Positions 1 to 8,101 of a stretch of 40,680 bases of DNA are shown here, piece after piece. Source of the stretch: Lachnospiraceae bacterium Zagget2 (lineage in GTDB: Bacteria > Bacillota > Clostridia > Lachnospirales > Lachnospiraceae); contig MSHD01000041.1 in the NCBI GenBank assembly GCA_001941045.1, positions 1-40,680 of the forward strand, in the 5' to 3' direction. The first letter of the stretch is position 1; every line of letters begins with the position of its first letter. Under the pieces are notes generated by a model. It did not search any database. It saw only the letters and a program-made list of their open reading frames with translations, and had not been told where the DNA came from. The position numbers were made by a program, and so were the translations under genes.

Positions 1-46
1 TTGTTCATAATTTTTGTGAGAACTGCACAAACCGGGACACCCACGC

Positions 47-72
47 AAAAAAAGGGGCGGTTGCCCGCCCCC
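47..72 (-). terminator. Intrinsic terminator of the tctCBA-SDR operon
   Basis: Read on the minus strand, a perfect 7-bp GC stem (GGGGCGG / CCGCCCC, loop GCAA) is followed directly by seven T residues. It starts about 10 nt after the stop codon of the SDR gene at 83-865, so it closes the leftward catabolic operon. Confidence 0.93.
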
Positions 73-82
73 GTAACCTTCC

Positions 83-865
83 TCACGGACCATCCGGCCC
101 TTCCGGCAGGCCACACTTGCTCCAGCCTGCGTCGACGAACAGCGTCTGTCCCGTGACTCCGCTCGCCTCCTGGGATGCCAGGAATACGACCGAACTGCCA
201 ATCTCTTCAACATCAAGGAAACGCTTCATCGGAATCACCTGCATGATGTTGTCCGGATTGATGTTGCCCTCCTCGATGCCCTTCTTTACCATGTCGGTCA
301 GAACGTAGCCCGGCGCCACCGCATTGATGCGGATGCCGAAGCGTCCCCACTCAACGCCGAAGGTCGCGACAAGGCCGTTCACTGCTGCCTTGGAAATATT
401 GTAAGGCGAACGCTTGGACGTAAAGCATGCGGAATTTCCGGAAGAAATGCACACAATGCTTCCGCCGCCCTGCTCCTTCATGTAGCGCGCCGCCACACGG
501 GAGCACAGGTAGTAAGCCCGCAGATTCAGATTCATCACGAAATCAAGCTTCTCAATCGGGAAATCCGTCGCCCATTCACGGATCTGCACGCCGGCATTGT
601 TGACAAGAACGTCGATCCGGCCGTACTTCTTTGCCACGTAAGACATCATCGCCTCGATCTCATCGTTCTCGCACAGATTGATCTTGTAGGCTTCCGTGCT
701 GCATCCATAGGCCTTCAGCTCCTCCGCCGTCGTCTTCGCAGCTTCCTCGTTAATATCCGCGATGATCAGCTTTGCGCCTTCCTTCGCGAAGCAGGTGGCG
801 ATGCCCTTTCCGATACCCTGGGCAGCGCCTGTGACGATCGTCACTTTATCTTTGATACCACGCAT
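83..865 (-). CDS. SDR family NAD(P)-dependent oxidoreductase
   Basis: A classical short-chain dehydrogenase/reductase of 260 aa, the usual length for the family. The N-terminal Rossmann motif TGAAQGIG (residues 12-19), NNAG (89-92), serines near 141-142 and the catalytic pair Y155-x3-K159 are all present. Asp37 at the end of beta-strand 2 favours NAD(H) over NADP(H). The start at 865 has a GGAGGAG site upstream. It is the last gene after tctA and before a strong terminator, so it probably oxidises or reduces a hydroxy/keto group of the substrate imported by the TctCBA system. Relatives include FabG- and KduD-like enzymes, and the exact substrate cannot be read from sequence. Confidence 0.9.
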   Translation of the reverse strand: MRGIKDKVTIVTGAAQGIGKGIATCFAKEGAKLIIADINEEAAKTTAEELKAYGCSTEAYKINLCENDEIEAMMSYVAKKYGRIDVLVNNAGVQIREWATDFPIEKLDFVMNLNLRAYYLCSRVAARYMKEQGGGSIVCISSGNSACFTSKRSPYNISKAAVNGLVATFGVEWGRFGIRINAVAPGYVLTDMVKKGIEEGNINPDNIMQVIPMKRFLDVEEIGSSVVFLASQEASGVTGQTLFVDAGWSKCGLPEGPDGP

Positions 866-945
866 GTCTGAAAACTCCTCCTTTCATCATAAAACAGGGG
901 CGCGAAAACATGTCCGGGCCCCTGTAAATATACAATTATGCTTCT

Positions 946-2469
946 TTATTCAGAGGCCTGCTGAGCTTCTTTTCCAGCCTTCAGCTGCGCCCTCGTCTCC
1001 CTCACCGTCTTTCTTGCACCGGATATGAAGGTATAGAGAACGACCACGATCAGGATATCGCCCATCCAGCGGGACAGCAGCGGAATAACAGATCCGCCGC
1101 CCTGCGTGAGCGCCATACGGAAGCTCTCGTCAGCCGTGCCGCCGAGGATCAGGCCCAGCGTCACAGGAGCCAGCGGGATACCGAACTTCCTGAGCAGGAA
1201 TCCGATCAGGCCGAAGACCAGCATCAGCTTGATATCGAAGATCGTCGAACGGGAAGCGTAAGCGCCCGCCACCGTCAGCGCTACGATGATCGGCATCAGG
1301 ATCTTCCGGTTCATCTGCAGGATGAAGACCATCGGCTTCACCAGGACGAAGGCCAGCACCAGCATCACGAGAGCCGCAAAGATGATCGTGATACCGACGA
1401 TATACATGAAGTTCGGCGAATTGAAGGTCAGCATCGGTCCCGGCTGGATGCCGTGCAGGTTCAGCGCCGCGAGGAACATGGCCGCCTGCGTGGAACCCGG
1501 GATAGCCAGGGTCAGCATCGGGATCATGGCGCCGGCGATACACGCGTTGTTCGCGGTCTCCGAGCAGGACAGTCCCTCAAAACTGCCTTTGCCAAACTTT
1601 TCTTTGTGTTTGCTGCTGCTCTTACCAACCGAGTAGGACAGCCAGGCCGCAATATCCTCACCGGCTCCGGGGATCGCGCCGATACCGCAGCCAATCAGGG
1701 TGGAACGGGGAACCGGCTTCATGATCTCCTTGAATTCTTCCTTATCCGGGAAAATCGAACCCATTGAGCGGTTGATCTCGACCGGCGTCTTATCCTGCAG
1801 CACCGTCAGCACCTCGGCGATACCGAACATACCGATCAGAGCCGGGATCAGCGTGACACCGCTGGTCAGTCCATCGACAAAGATAAATCTCTGGCCATTG
1901 TAAATCGAGTCCACACCGATCATCGCGCAGAAGAAGCCGAGGAAACCGCCGATCCAGCCCTTGAGCGGTGTGCTGTCCACGGACAGGTTGCCGCAGATCA
2001 TGATGCCGAACAGCGCGAGCAGGAAGAGCTCCCACTTACCAAACCTCAGGGCGATGCTCGAAATGAACGGGGTCGCGATCATCATGATGATACAGGAGAC
2101 AATCGTGCCGCTGCAGGACGCAACCACACCGCCGAACAGCGCCTTGCCGCCCTTGCCCTGCTGCGCCAGCGGATAGCCGTCCAGAGCAGTCGCCGCCGCG
2201 TTCGGCGTACCGGGAATATTCAGCATGATCGCGGAAAACAGACCGCCGGAAACCGCTCCGACATAGCAGCCGAGCATGAAGCCGACCGCGGCGTTCTGTG
2301 AAAGGCCATATGTAAAGTTAATCAGAAGAGCCAGCGCCATCGTGCCCGTCAGACCCGGAATCGCGCCGACGACCAGCCCCAGCAGCACCGCGAGTGCGAT
2401 CAGCAGGAAATTCCCGTCACCGAACACCGGGGCGAAGGCTGATAAGAAATATCCAAATTGTTCTGCCAT
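946..2469 (-). CDS. tctA: Tripartite tricarboxylate transporter, large permease subunit TctA
   Basis: A very hydrophobic 507-aa protein with the TctA-family glycine/proline-rich motifs GAIPGLTGTMALALL (about 36-50) and a second, IPGAGEDIAAWLS, in the middle. Both are typical of the large permease subunit that moves a carboxylate across the cytoplasmic membrane with a cation gradient. About ten to twelve membrane segments are visible. It follows tctB by 18 nt and the binding protein tctC lies upstream, so all three components of a TTT system are present. Family substrates are citrate, tartrate and other carboxylates. The neighbouring tartronate semialdehyde reductase and transketolase point to a sugar acid or short hydroxy acid, but that is inference. 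Confidence 0.95.
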   Translation of the reverse strand: MAEQFGYFLSAFAPVFGDGNFLLIALAVLLGLVVGAIPGLTGTMALALLINFTYGLSQNAAVGFMLGCYVGAVSGGLFSAIMLNIPGTPNAAATALDGYPLAQQGKGGKALFGGVVASCSGTIVSCIIMMIATPFISSIALRFGKWELFLLALFGIMICGNLSVDSTPLKGWIGGFLGFFCAMIGVDSIYNGQRFIFVDGLTSGVTLIPALIGMFGIAEVLTVLQDKTPVEINRSMGSIFPDKEEFKEIMKPVPRSTLIGCGIGAIPGAGEDIAAWLSYSVGKSSSKHKEKFGKGSFEGLSCSETANNACIAGAMIPMLTLAIPGSTQAAMFLAALNLHGIQPGPMLTFNSPNFMYIVGITIIFAALVMLVLAFVLVKPMVFILQMNRKILMPIIVALTVAGAYASRSTIFDIKLMLVFGLIGFLLRKFGIPLAPVTLGLILGGTADESFRMALTQGGGSVIPLLSRWMGDILIVVVLYTFISGARKTVRETRAQLKAGKEAQQASE

Positions 2470-2487
2470 ATCTTTATCCTCCTTCTA

Positions 2488-3021
2488 TCAGGGCATCGTG
2501 ATGCCAAGGCCGATCTTCATACCATAGTAGATCGCAATTGCAGCTACCACAGAGATGATCACAGCCATCACGGGTCCCGGAATAATCCAGCACTTTTTGC
2601 AGGCTCCCAGATACATATAGTTCACGAAAATGTAGATAGCAGTCGCCGCGATGAACGGAAGCCATCCGATCAGAACATACATATAGATGACCATCATCAC
2701 AACCAGCACCACGACGCGAACCGTTTCATCACTTTTGATGAACGCCAGAATCGTACTGCCGTTCATGATCTCCTGTAAGCGCTTCACACCGCCGCAGCGA
2801 ATGCCGACATACAGAAGCACAATTCCAAGCAGAAGCAGCACACAACCAACGATCAACGGGAAGAATCCTGCGCCATCGATGAACGAAGTATTGTACTTCA
2901 GCCCGAGCGAAGTAACAATGATATAAATGCTGAAAATGATGAGCGCAATACTGAACGCCACGTCTTTTGCAGCCATGTTTCTATCTTTTTGCTCCAACGC
3001 CATACCCTCTCTTTCTCTCAT
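2488..3021 (-). CDS. tctB: Tripartite tricarboxylate transporter, small permease subunit TctB
   Basis: A 177-aa protein with four predicted membrane helices, the size and layout of the small TctB permease partner. It lies between tctC and tctA as in other TTT operons. The start is uncertain. The first ATG (3021) has no convincing ribosome site. An in-frame ATG at 3003 follows a GAGAGGG stretch at very short spacing. A third ATG at 2976 would give an N-terminus like that of typical TctB proteins. A large stem-loop lies between tctC and this gene and may lower its expression relative to tctC. Confidence 0.88.
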   Translation of the reverse strand: MREREGMALEQKDRNMAAKDVAFSIALIIFSIYIIVTSLGLKYNTSFIDGAGFFPLIVGCVLLLLGIVLLYVGIRCGGVKRLQEIMNGSTILAFIKSDETVRVVVLVVMMVIYMYVLIGWLPFIAATAIYIFVNYMYLGACKKCWIIPGPVMAVIISVVAAIAIYYGMKIGLGITMP

Positions 3022-3031
3022 TCAGCAAAAC

Positions 3032-3070
3032 GAGGGACGCCGCAGACGTCTTACGCCTGTGACGCCCCTC
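3032..3070 (-). other. Long stem-loop between tctC and tctB
   Basis: On the minus strand GAGGGGCGTC pairs with GGCGTCCCTC and an inner CAGGCGT pairs with ACGTCTG, giving about 17 base pairs around an AAG loop with one internal mismatch. It is followed by only GTTTTG, a weak U-tract. Such structures after a binding-protein gene commonly stabilise its mRNA or cause partial termination, so that binding protein exceeds permease. Confidence 0.65.
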
Positions 3071-3113
3071 TGATTTTCAGGTTTCTATGTAGGTAAACCC
3101 CTTCAAAGGATGC

Positions 3114-4268
3114 TTACTCGATCGTCGCCTTCAGGGTCTCCCAGTCGTACTCTTCCAGCGTCGGGATACCAGCGTCCGCCGGGTTGCCGTCCGCAAGGCC
3201 TGCGTTGTAGATCGTCCACGCATAACCGGATACGGAGTAGGAAAGGAACTGGTCAGCTTCCTCACCGGTCAGGCCGATGATATTGAAGCCCTTGGACTCT
3301 GCGAACTCAACCACTTCATCCGTCTGGATCGCATACTCAAAAGCCTCGGTCAGAGCGTCTACGATCTCTTCCGGCGTGTCACGCGGAACCATGATCGGCC
3401 AGGTCTCATTCAGGTTCGGAACATCATCCGTGCCCTCGACAAGAGTCGTGATAGACGGAGTCGTGACACCAGCCTGCTCGAACTCGAACTCATCCGCGCA
3501 GGTAACAGCGATCGGAACGACCTGACCCGCCTGGATGTAGTCGATAACGGAAGACAGGGAACCGGCACCAATCTGCACATCGCCCGCGATAACCGCGACC
3601 GCAACGTCAGAGCAGCTGCCGAACAGGGAATACTCCGGAGAATCTACACCAGCTGCTGCGCAGATCGCTTCCCACTGCGTGTGCGGGCCATTGCCAAGAG
3701 CGCCGATACCGAAGTTGTGGTCTGCCATGTAATCAAATACGCCCTCAATATCCGTGATCCCCGAGCTCGTGCTCGCGAAGATCACCGCCGGACCGGAATA
3801 CGGATGGAAGGAAATCCAGTCCTGCCAGTTCGAATCCGAATACCCATACACCGAGAAGGATGAGAATCCGCCGGTACCGGTTGCGAACAGATTGTAACCA
3901 TTGTGCTCCTCACCAAGAACGTAATCGCAGGCCACGGAAGAGTTCGCACCCTCCATGTTCGAGCAGTTGATGTTCTCACCAAGATACTCAGCCATCGCAG
4001 CTACGACCGGGCGAACCGCGGTATCCGTGCCGCCGCCTGCTGCATATCCGATGTACACGGTCGGCGTGCCATCCGGCCAAACCGTGTCACCCGTGTAGGT
4101 GCCGGACGCGCTGTCATCGGAAGACTCCTCAGCAGCCTCCTCGGTGTCATCAGAGGACTCCTCGGTCGTCGTCTCAGTGCTGGAGCTGGAGCTCGAGCCG
4201 CAACCAGCGATGGTCGCCGCCGCGAACGTCAGCGCCAGGGTCAGTGCAAGTAACTTTTTCATTTTCAT
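3114..4268 (-). CDS. tctC: TTT substrate-binding lipoprotein TctC (Bug family)
   Basis: A 384-aa extracytoplasmic solute-binding protein of the Bug/TctC family. The N-terminus is a lipoprotein signal peptide (KKLLALTLALTFAAATIAGC) with the lipobox cysteine at about residue 23, followed by a long Ser/Thr/Asp/Glu linker (about 24-58) that would tether the domain to the membrane outer face. The mature domain contains the Bug-type stretch TVYIGYAAGGGTDTAVRPV, which in the family contacts a substrate carboxylate. The gene has its own tandem promoters (4305-4389) and an AGGAGGT ribosome site, and it is separated from tctB by a strong stem-loop. High expression of the binding protein is therefore likely. 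Confidence 0.93.
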   Translation of the reverse strand: MKMKKLLALTLALTFAAATIAGCGSSSSSSTETTTEESSDDTEEAAEESSDDSASGTYTGDTVWPDGTPTVYIGYAAGGGTDTAVRPVVAAMAEYLGENINCSNMEGANSSVACDYVLGEEHNGYNLFATGTGGFSSFSVYGYSDSNWQDWISFHPYSGPAVIFASTSSGITDIEGVFDYMADHNFGIGALGNGPHTQWEAICAAAGVDSPEYSLFGSCSDVAVAVIAGDVQIGAGSLSSVIDYIQAGQVVPIAVTCADEFEFEQAGVTTPSITTLVEGTDDVPNLNETWPIMVPRDTPEEIVDALTEAFEYAIQTDEVVEFAESKGFNIIGLTGEEADQFLSYSVSGYAWTIYNAGLADGNPADAGIPTLEEYDWETLKATIE

Positions 4269-4304
4269 TTGACTTTACCTCCTGTTTTCGACGGCTTAAC
4301 ACGG

Positions 4305-4334
4305 ATTGTACTGTCATTTTTGCCAATCCGTCAA
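4305..4334 (-). promoter_or_regulatory. Second (proximal) promoter of tctC
   Basis: On the minus strand TTGACG (4334-4329) and TACAAT (4310-4305) are separated by 18 nt. It lies about 40 nt upstream of the tctC start and downstream of a better promoter, so tctC may be transcribed from tandem sites. Confidence 0.55.
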
Positions 4335-4360
4335 TCGATCTGCCGCCATCTCGCCACATA

Positions 4361-4389
4361 ATTATCCTACATTATGCGGCTTATGTCAA
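4361..4389 (-). promoter_or_regulatory. Strong sigma-A-type promoter of tctCBA-SDR
   Basis: On the minus strand a perfect TTGACA (4389-4384) and GATAAT (4366-4361) are separated by exactly 17 nt. About 45 nt further upstream is an inverted repeat TGATTTAATCA (near 4435-4445) that could bind a regulator. It does not resemble the GntR operator found at 8061-8078. Confidence 0.82.
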
Positions 4390-4464
4390 TCTTTTTTTGT
4401 TCATGTTGTCCGGAAAAATCTGTCTCAAAAATTTGATTAAATCAGAATTTATATGACATTCATA

Positions 4465-4493
4465 CCGGTCTGCGCATACGCTGCGCAGACCGG
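4465..4493 (-). other. Perfect 12-bp stem-loop between garR and tctC
   Basis: CCGGTCTGCGCA pairs perfectly with TGCGCAGACCGG around a 5-nt loop, about 15 nt after the garR stop codon. It lacks a U-tract on either strand, so it is either a Rho-independent terminator of poor quality or an mRNA 3'-end stabiliser. It separates the GntR-regulated metabolic genes from the transporter operon, which has its own promoter. Confidence 0.65.
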
Positions 4494-4508
4494 AAAACAA
4501 ATCTCAGA

Positions 4509-5399
4509 TTAACGACGCACTTCCGTGCCGGTGATGTTCTCATAGAACTTCAGGATCGCACTATGATCGCTCGAGCCCTCGCCGTTATTGTGCAGCCACT
4601 GCAGCATCTCCTGCACAGCGGAGGTCAGCAGCATCGGCGTGCCAAGGCCATGGCCGGTGTCAAGCGCATTGTTCAGATCCTTGATGTGAAGGTCGATACG
4701 GAAGCCCGGCTTGAAGTTGCCGTCCATCATCATCGGAACCTTCGCATCCATAACAGTGGATCCCGCAAGACCGCCGCGAATCGCCTCGAAGACCTTCTCC
4801 GGATCTACGCCCGCCATCGTGGAGAGCGAATATGCCTCCGCGCAGGCCGCGATGTTCACAGCAACGATGATCTGGTTCGCAAGCTTGACCGTGTTGCCGG
4901 CGCCGTTTACGTCGCCGCAGTGTACAACAGAAGCGCCCATCACGTTCAGGAGCTCGTTGTACTTGTCAAACATAGCCTTCGGGCCGCCGCACATGATCGA
5001 GAGCGTGCCATCGATCGCCTTCGGCTCTCCGCCGGATACCGGAGCGTCCATCATGTTGATGCCCTGCTTTGCGCAGTCCTCAGCAATCTTCTTGGACTCA
5101 AGCGGAGCGATAGAGCTCATGTCGATGATGTCAAGGCCTTCCTTCGCGCCTTCCGCGATGCCGCCCTTATCAAAGACAGCCGCGCGTACGTTCGGGGAGT
5201 TCGGAACCATCGTGATAACGACATCGCTCTTGGAAGCTACATCCGCGTTGCTCGTACCTCTTACAGCGCCGCAGGATACCACATCGTCCAGAGCCGCCGC
5301 TGCATAAAGATCATACGCAGTCACTTCATAGCCAGCCTTCAGAAGATTCTTGCACATGGGTCTGCCCATGATGCCAAGTCCAATAAATCCTACTTTCAT
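4509..5399 (-). CDS. garR: 2-hydroxy-3-oxopropionate (tartronate semialdehyde) reductase
   Basis: A 296-aa beta-hydroxyacid dehydrogenase that reduces tartronate semialdehyde to D-glycerate with NAD(P)H. The N-terminal Rossmann motif GFIGLGIMGRPM (4-15), the substrate-binding block DAPVSGGEPKAIDGTLS near 118-134, and the catalytic Lys in GAGNTVKLANQ near 170 are present. Long stretches (IDMSSIAPL, RGGLAGSTV, GFRIDLHIKDL) match E. coli GarR as I recall it, which separates it from 3-hydroxyisobutyrate dehydrogenases. The start at 5399 has a GGAGGT site. It is the last gene of the SDR-transketolase operon, so a product of that pathway probably enters glycolysis as glycerate. Sulfolactaldehyde reductases are distant relatives and are less likely given these motifs. 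Confidence 0.9.
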   Translation of the reverse strand: MKVGFIGLGIMGRPMCKNLLKAGYEVTAYDLYAAAALDDVVSCGAVRGTSNADVASKSDVVITMVPNSPNVRAAVFDKGGIAEGAKEGLDIIDMSSIAPLESKKIAEDCAKQGINMMDAPVSGGEPKAIDGTLSIMCGGPKAMFDKYNELLNVMGASVVHCGDVNGAGNTVKLANQIIVAVNIAACAEAYSLSTMAGVDPEKVFEAIRGGLAGSTVMDAKVPMMMDGNFKPGFRIDLHIKDLNNALDTGHGLGTPMLLTSAVQEMLQWLHNNGEGSSDHSAILKFYENITGTEVRR

Positions 5400-5449
5400 T
5401 TTACCTTACCTCCTAGAATATTTTGTTTTGAAGCCCTTCAGAGCCTTCT

Positions 5450-6376
5450 TTACAGATTATAAATTAATTCTACCGCGCTTGCAATATGTTCCGTGGTCAG
5501 TCCGAGGTACTCCAGGATATCCGCATAAGAGTGCGCGGACGATCCGAAGATATCGTTCACACCTACGAACTCGATCGGCTTGCACTCCTTGCAGAGAGCC
5601 TCTGCAATCGCTCCGCCGAGACCGCCGATCACGCTGTGCTCCTCAGCCGTCACAACGCCCTTGCAGCCCTTCGCAAGCTCGCAGACCATCTCTTTGTTGA
5701 GCGGCTTGATCGTGCTGACGTTTACAACCTTTACGGAAATCTTGCCGGCGAGCTTCTCAGCCGCCTCGAGAGCCTTGCCTACCATGATGCCGCAGGCAAA
5801 TACGACAACGTCGGTACCATCTCTTAAGACCTTCGGATCCAGCGTGAACTCTGCGCCTTCCTCGGTCACGTTCTCATAATCGTTACGATTCAGGCGGATG
5901 TACATCGGGCCCTCATGGGAAGCCATGTACTTCGTCACCTCAACCGCCTCGTTCGAGTCAGCCGGAACAAAGACAGACATGTTCGGAATCACGCGCATAT
6001 AAGCGATATCGTCGATCGACTGATGCGTCGCGCCATCCGCGAAATCTGACGCGCCCGCGGAGGAACCGCAGATCTTCACGTTCAGTTTGCCGATCGCCAC
6101 GCTCTGACGGATCTGATCGTAAGCACGTCCTGCGGAAAACACCGCGAACGAGTTCGTGAACGGGATCTTGCCGACTCTCGACAGGCCGCCCGCTACGGAG
6201 GTCATGTCCGCCTCAGCGATACCCATCTCAACATGCTGCTCCGGAAGCGCCAGCTCTGTCAACTTGCCCATCGTGGAACCGCACAGGTCAGCGTCAAGCA
6301 CTACAATGTTTCTGTTTTCCTTTGCCAGGGCGACCAGAGTCTCGCCATAAGCTTTTCTTTGACTGGTATAAGCCAT
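5450..6376 (-). CDS. Transketolase, C-terminal subunit
   Basis: A 308-aa protein matching the pyrimidine-binding and C-terminal domains of transketolase. The block EMGIAEADMTSVAGGLSRVG (about 52-71) contains the Glu that activates the thiamine diphosphate ring. The C-terminal domain carries EEHSVIGGLGGAIAE. The N-terminal half is encoded by the preceding gene, 15 nt away, so the two subunits form one split transketolase, as often seen in clostridial and archaeal sugar operons. It would transfer a two-carbon ketol unit between sugar phosphates or from hydroxypyruvate. The operon context suggests a dedicated catabolic transketolase rather than the housekeeping one. Confidence 0.92.
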   Translation of the reverse strand: MAYTSQRKAYGETLVALAKENRNIVVLDADLCGSTMGKLTELALPEQHVEMGIAEADMTSVAGGLSRVGKIPFTNSFAVFSAGRAYDQIRQSVAIGKLNVKICGSSAGASDFADGATHQSIDDIAYMRVIPNMSVFVPADSNEAVEVTKYMASHEGPMYIRLNRNDYENVTEEGAEFTLDPKVLRDGTDVVVFACGIMVGKALEAAEKLAGKISVKVVNVSTIKPLNKEMVCELAKGCKGVVTAEEHSVIGGLGGAIAEALCKECKPIEFVGVNDIFGSSAHSYADILEYLGLTTEHIASAVELIYNL

Positions 6377-6391
6377 TCTGATTTCCCTCCT

Positions 6392-7213
6392 TTATGAAAG
6401 CTCCGCAAGAGCCTGCTCGTACTGCTCTTTCGTGAGCGCCGCGTTGTGGAATCCAACCTGATTTTCAGCGAAGCTGACGCCCTTGCCCTTTACGGTATGG
6501 GCGATGATCGCGGTGGGCTTGCCCTTGTACTCATCTGCGTCGTCAAGCGCCTTCACGATCTCTTCCATGTTATGTCCATCGATCTCAATGACGTTCCAGC
6601 CGAAAGCCGCCCACTTCTCAGCAAGGTTGCCGCTGTCCAGGCGATCCTTGATCTTGCCCATAGCCTGAAGGCCGTTGTTGTCGATGATCGCGCACAGATT
6701 GTCCATCTTCTTTGCGCCCGCAGCCATCGCTGCCTCCCAGATCTGTCCCTCATTCTGCTCGCCGTCGCCGACCAGAACGTAGACATTGTTCGGCTTGTCA
6801 TCCATCTTCAGACCGATCGCCATGCCAAGTCCAAGGCTCAGGCCCTGTCCGAGGGAACCTGTGCCGGCCTCAATACCGGGCGTTCCAAGATGCGGATGTC
6901 CCTGCAGATAGAATCCGACATCCTTGCAGTGCTGCAGATCCTCCACCGGGAAGAAGCCTGCCTCTGCCAGTGCGGAATACTGAAGAATCGCGACATGACC
7001 CTTCGAAAGAAGGAAATAATCGCGTCCTTCCCAATCCGGGTTCTTCGGATCGTATTTCATCTTATAGAAATACAATGCCGCGACCAGATCTGCGCTCGAG
7101 CAGCTCCCGCCTACATGACCGGCCACTCCCACGCCGATACACTTCATGCAGTCTTTTCTCAGAAGCTTAGCCTTCGCCTCCAGAGATTCCAGAAGTTCCT
7201 TTGAATAACTCAT
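6392..7213 (-). CDS. Transketolase, N-terminal (TPP-binding) subunit
   Basis: A 273-aa protein corresponding to the thiamine-diphosphate pyrophosphate-binding half of transketolase. Visible motifs are HVGGSCSSADLVAALYF (about 32-48), SKGHVAILQYSALAE, the family turn GTGSLGQGLSLGLGMA, and the TPP-Mg motif VGDGEQNEGQIWEA followed by IIDNNGLQ. It is complete for this subunit and needs the partner gene immediately downstream for activity. The upstream SDR gene ends 39 nt before it, so SDR, both transketolase subunits and garR form one transcript from the GntR-controlled promoter at 8043-8071. Confidence 0.93.
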   Translation of the reverse strand: MSYSKELLESLEAKAKLLRKDCMKCIGVGVAGHVGGSCSSADLVAALYFYKMKYDPKNPDWEGRDYFLLSKGHVAILQYSALAEAGFFPVEDLQHCKDVGFYLQGHPHLGTPGIEAGTGSLGQGLSLGLGMAIGLKMDDKPNNVYVLVGDGEQNEGQIWEAAMAAGAKKMDNLCAIIDNNGLQAMGKIKDRLDSGNLAEKWAAFGWNVIEIDGHNMEEIVKALDDADEYKGKPTAIIAHTVKGKGVSFAENQVGFHNAALTKEQYEQALAELS

Positions 7214-7252
7214 AGTGTCCTCCTTTATAATAATATTATAAACACTTCCATC

Positions 7253-8011
7253 TTAGTAGCAGGTCACACCGCCGTCCACTGCCAGCGAAAGACCGTTGAT
7301 AAAGCTGGCCTCCTCACTCGCCAGGTACAGCACTGCGTTCGCCACATCATCCGCCGTGCAGAGTCTGCCGAGCGGCACCTCACCCAGGCGCTCCGCCGCG
7401 AAAGCCGGATCTTTGAGCTTCTCGCTGATGAGTGGAGTATTAACCGTGCTCGGATGAATCGAATTGCAGCGGATATTGTCCTTCGCATAGCGGGACGCAA
7501 TCGCCTTCGTCAGCATCGTAACCGCACCCTTCGTCGCCGTATAAGCTTCGGGCGTATACTTGTGCCCAACCAGACCGCAGACCGAGGATGTATTGATGAT
7601 GCTTCCGCCGCCCTGCGCGCGCATCTGAGGAATCGCATACTTGATACCCAGGAAAACGCCGCCCGTGTTGATCTTCATCATCGTCATCCACTCGTCGATG
7701 CTCATCTCTTCAACCGGCTTACGGATATTGATACCCGCGTTGTTGATGAGAACGTCCACCTTACCGGTCTCCGCCACAGCTGCCTGAATGGCCTTCTGCC
7801 AATCTTCTTCGCTCGTGATGTCGGACGGCTGGAAATAAGCCTTTCCGCCTGCCGCCTCGATGTCCGCAATCAGAGCTTTCGCTGCCTCTTCCGCCTGCGG
7901 AAGATCCAGGATAAAGATGGTCGCTCCATTCGCTGCCAGCAGCTTTGCCATCGCGCCGCCAAGTCCGCCGGCTCCGCCGGTGATGAGAATCGTCTTGCCC
8001 TTCACATTCAT
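7253..8011 (-). CDS. SDR family oxidoreductase, first gene of the GntR-controlled operon
   Basis: A 252-aa classical short-chain dehydrogenase with TGGAGGLG (11-18), Asp36 after beta-strand 2 (NAD preference), N90-N-A-G, Ser142/143 and the catalytic Y157-x3-K161. I chose the ATG at 8011 over the longer frame beginning at 8071. It has an AAAGGGG ribosome site at good spacing and begins exactly at the family start (VKGKTILITGG), and the longer frame would run back through the promoter -10. It heads the operon with split transketolase and garR. It probably oxidises the entry substrate to a keto sugar or keto acid, but its substrate is unknown. Confidence 0.9.
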   Translation of the reverse strand: MNVKGKTILITGGAGGLGGAMAKLLAANGATIFILDLPQAEEAAKALIADIEAAGGKAYFQPSDITSEEDWQKAIQAAVAETGKVDVLINNAGINIRKPVEEMSIDEWMTMMKINTGGVFLGIKYAIPQMRAQGGGSIINTSSVCGLVGHKYTPEAYTATKGAVTMLTKAIASRYAKDNIRCNSIHPSTVNTPLISEKLKDPAFAAERLGEVPLGRLCTADDVANAVLYLASEEASFINGLSLAVDGGVTCY

Positions 8012-8042
8012 GGAAATTATCCCCTTTCTTTTATTTGGCTGT

Positions 8043-8071
8043 ATTGTATCACGAAAGAACTTGTTAGTCAA
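8043..8071 (-). promoter_or_regulatory. Promoter of the SDR-transketolase-garR operon
   Basis: On the minus strand TTGACT (8071-8066) and TACAAT (8048-8043) are separated by 17 nt. The -35 hexamer lies inside the perfect palindrome at 8061-8078, so binding there would block RNA polymerase. Confidence 0.85.
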
Positions 8072-8078
8072 CTAACAA
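8061..8078. promoter_or_regulatory. GntR/FadR-type operator over the -35 box
   Basis: TTGTTAGTCAACTAACAA is a perfect 8-bp inverted repeat with a 2-nt centre, the size and GT...AC pattern of FadR-subfamily operators. It overlaps the -35 box of the SDR operon and lies about 25 nt after the end of the regulator gene. A second, imperfect copy sits at the regulator's own promoter. Confidence 0.85.
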
Positions 8079-8101
8079 CATGTAATTTTATCTAATTTTT
8101 T

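Noticed and set aside
4433-4447. TTTGATTAAATCAGA inverted repeat upstream of the tctC promoter as a further GntR site
   Set aside because: It shares no core with the two GntR-type operators. It may be another regulator's site but is too short and AT-rich to assign.
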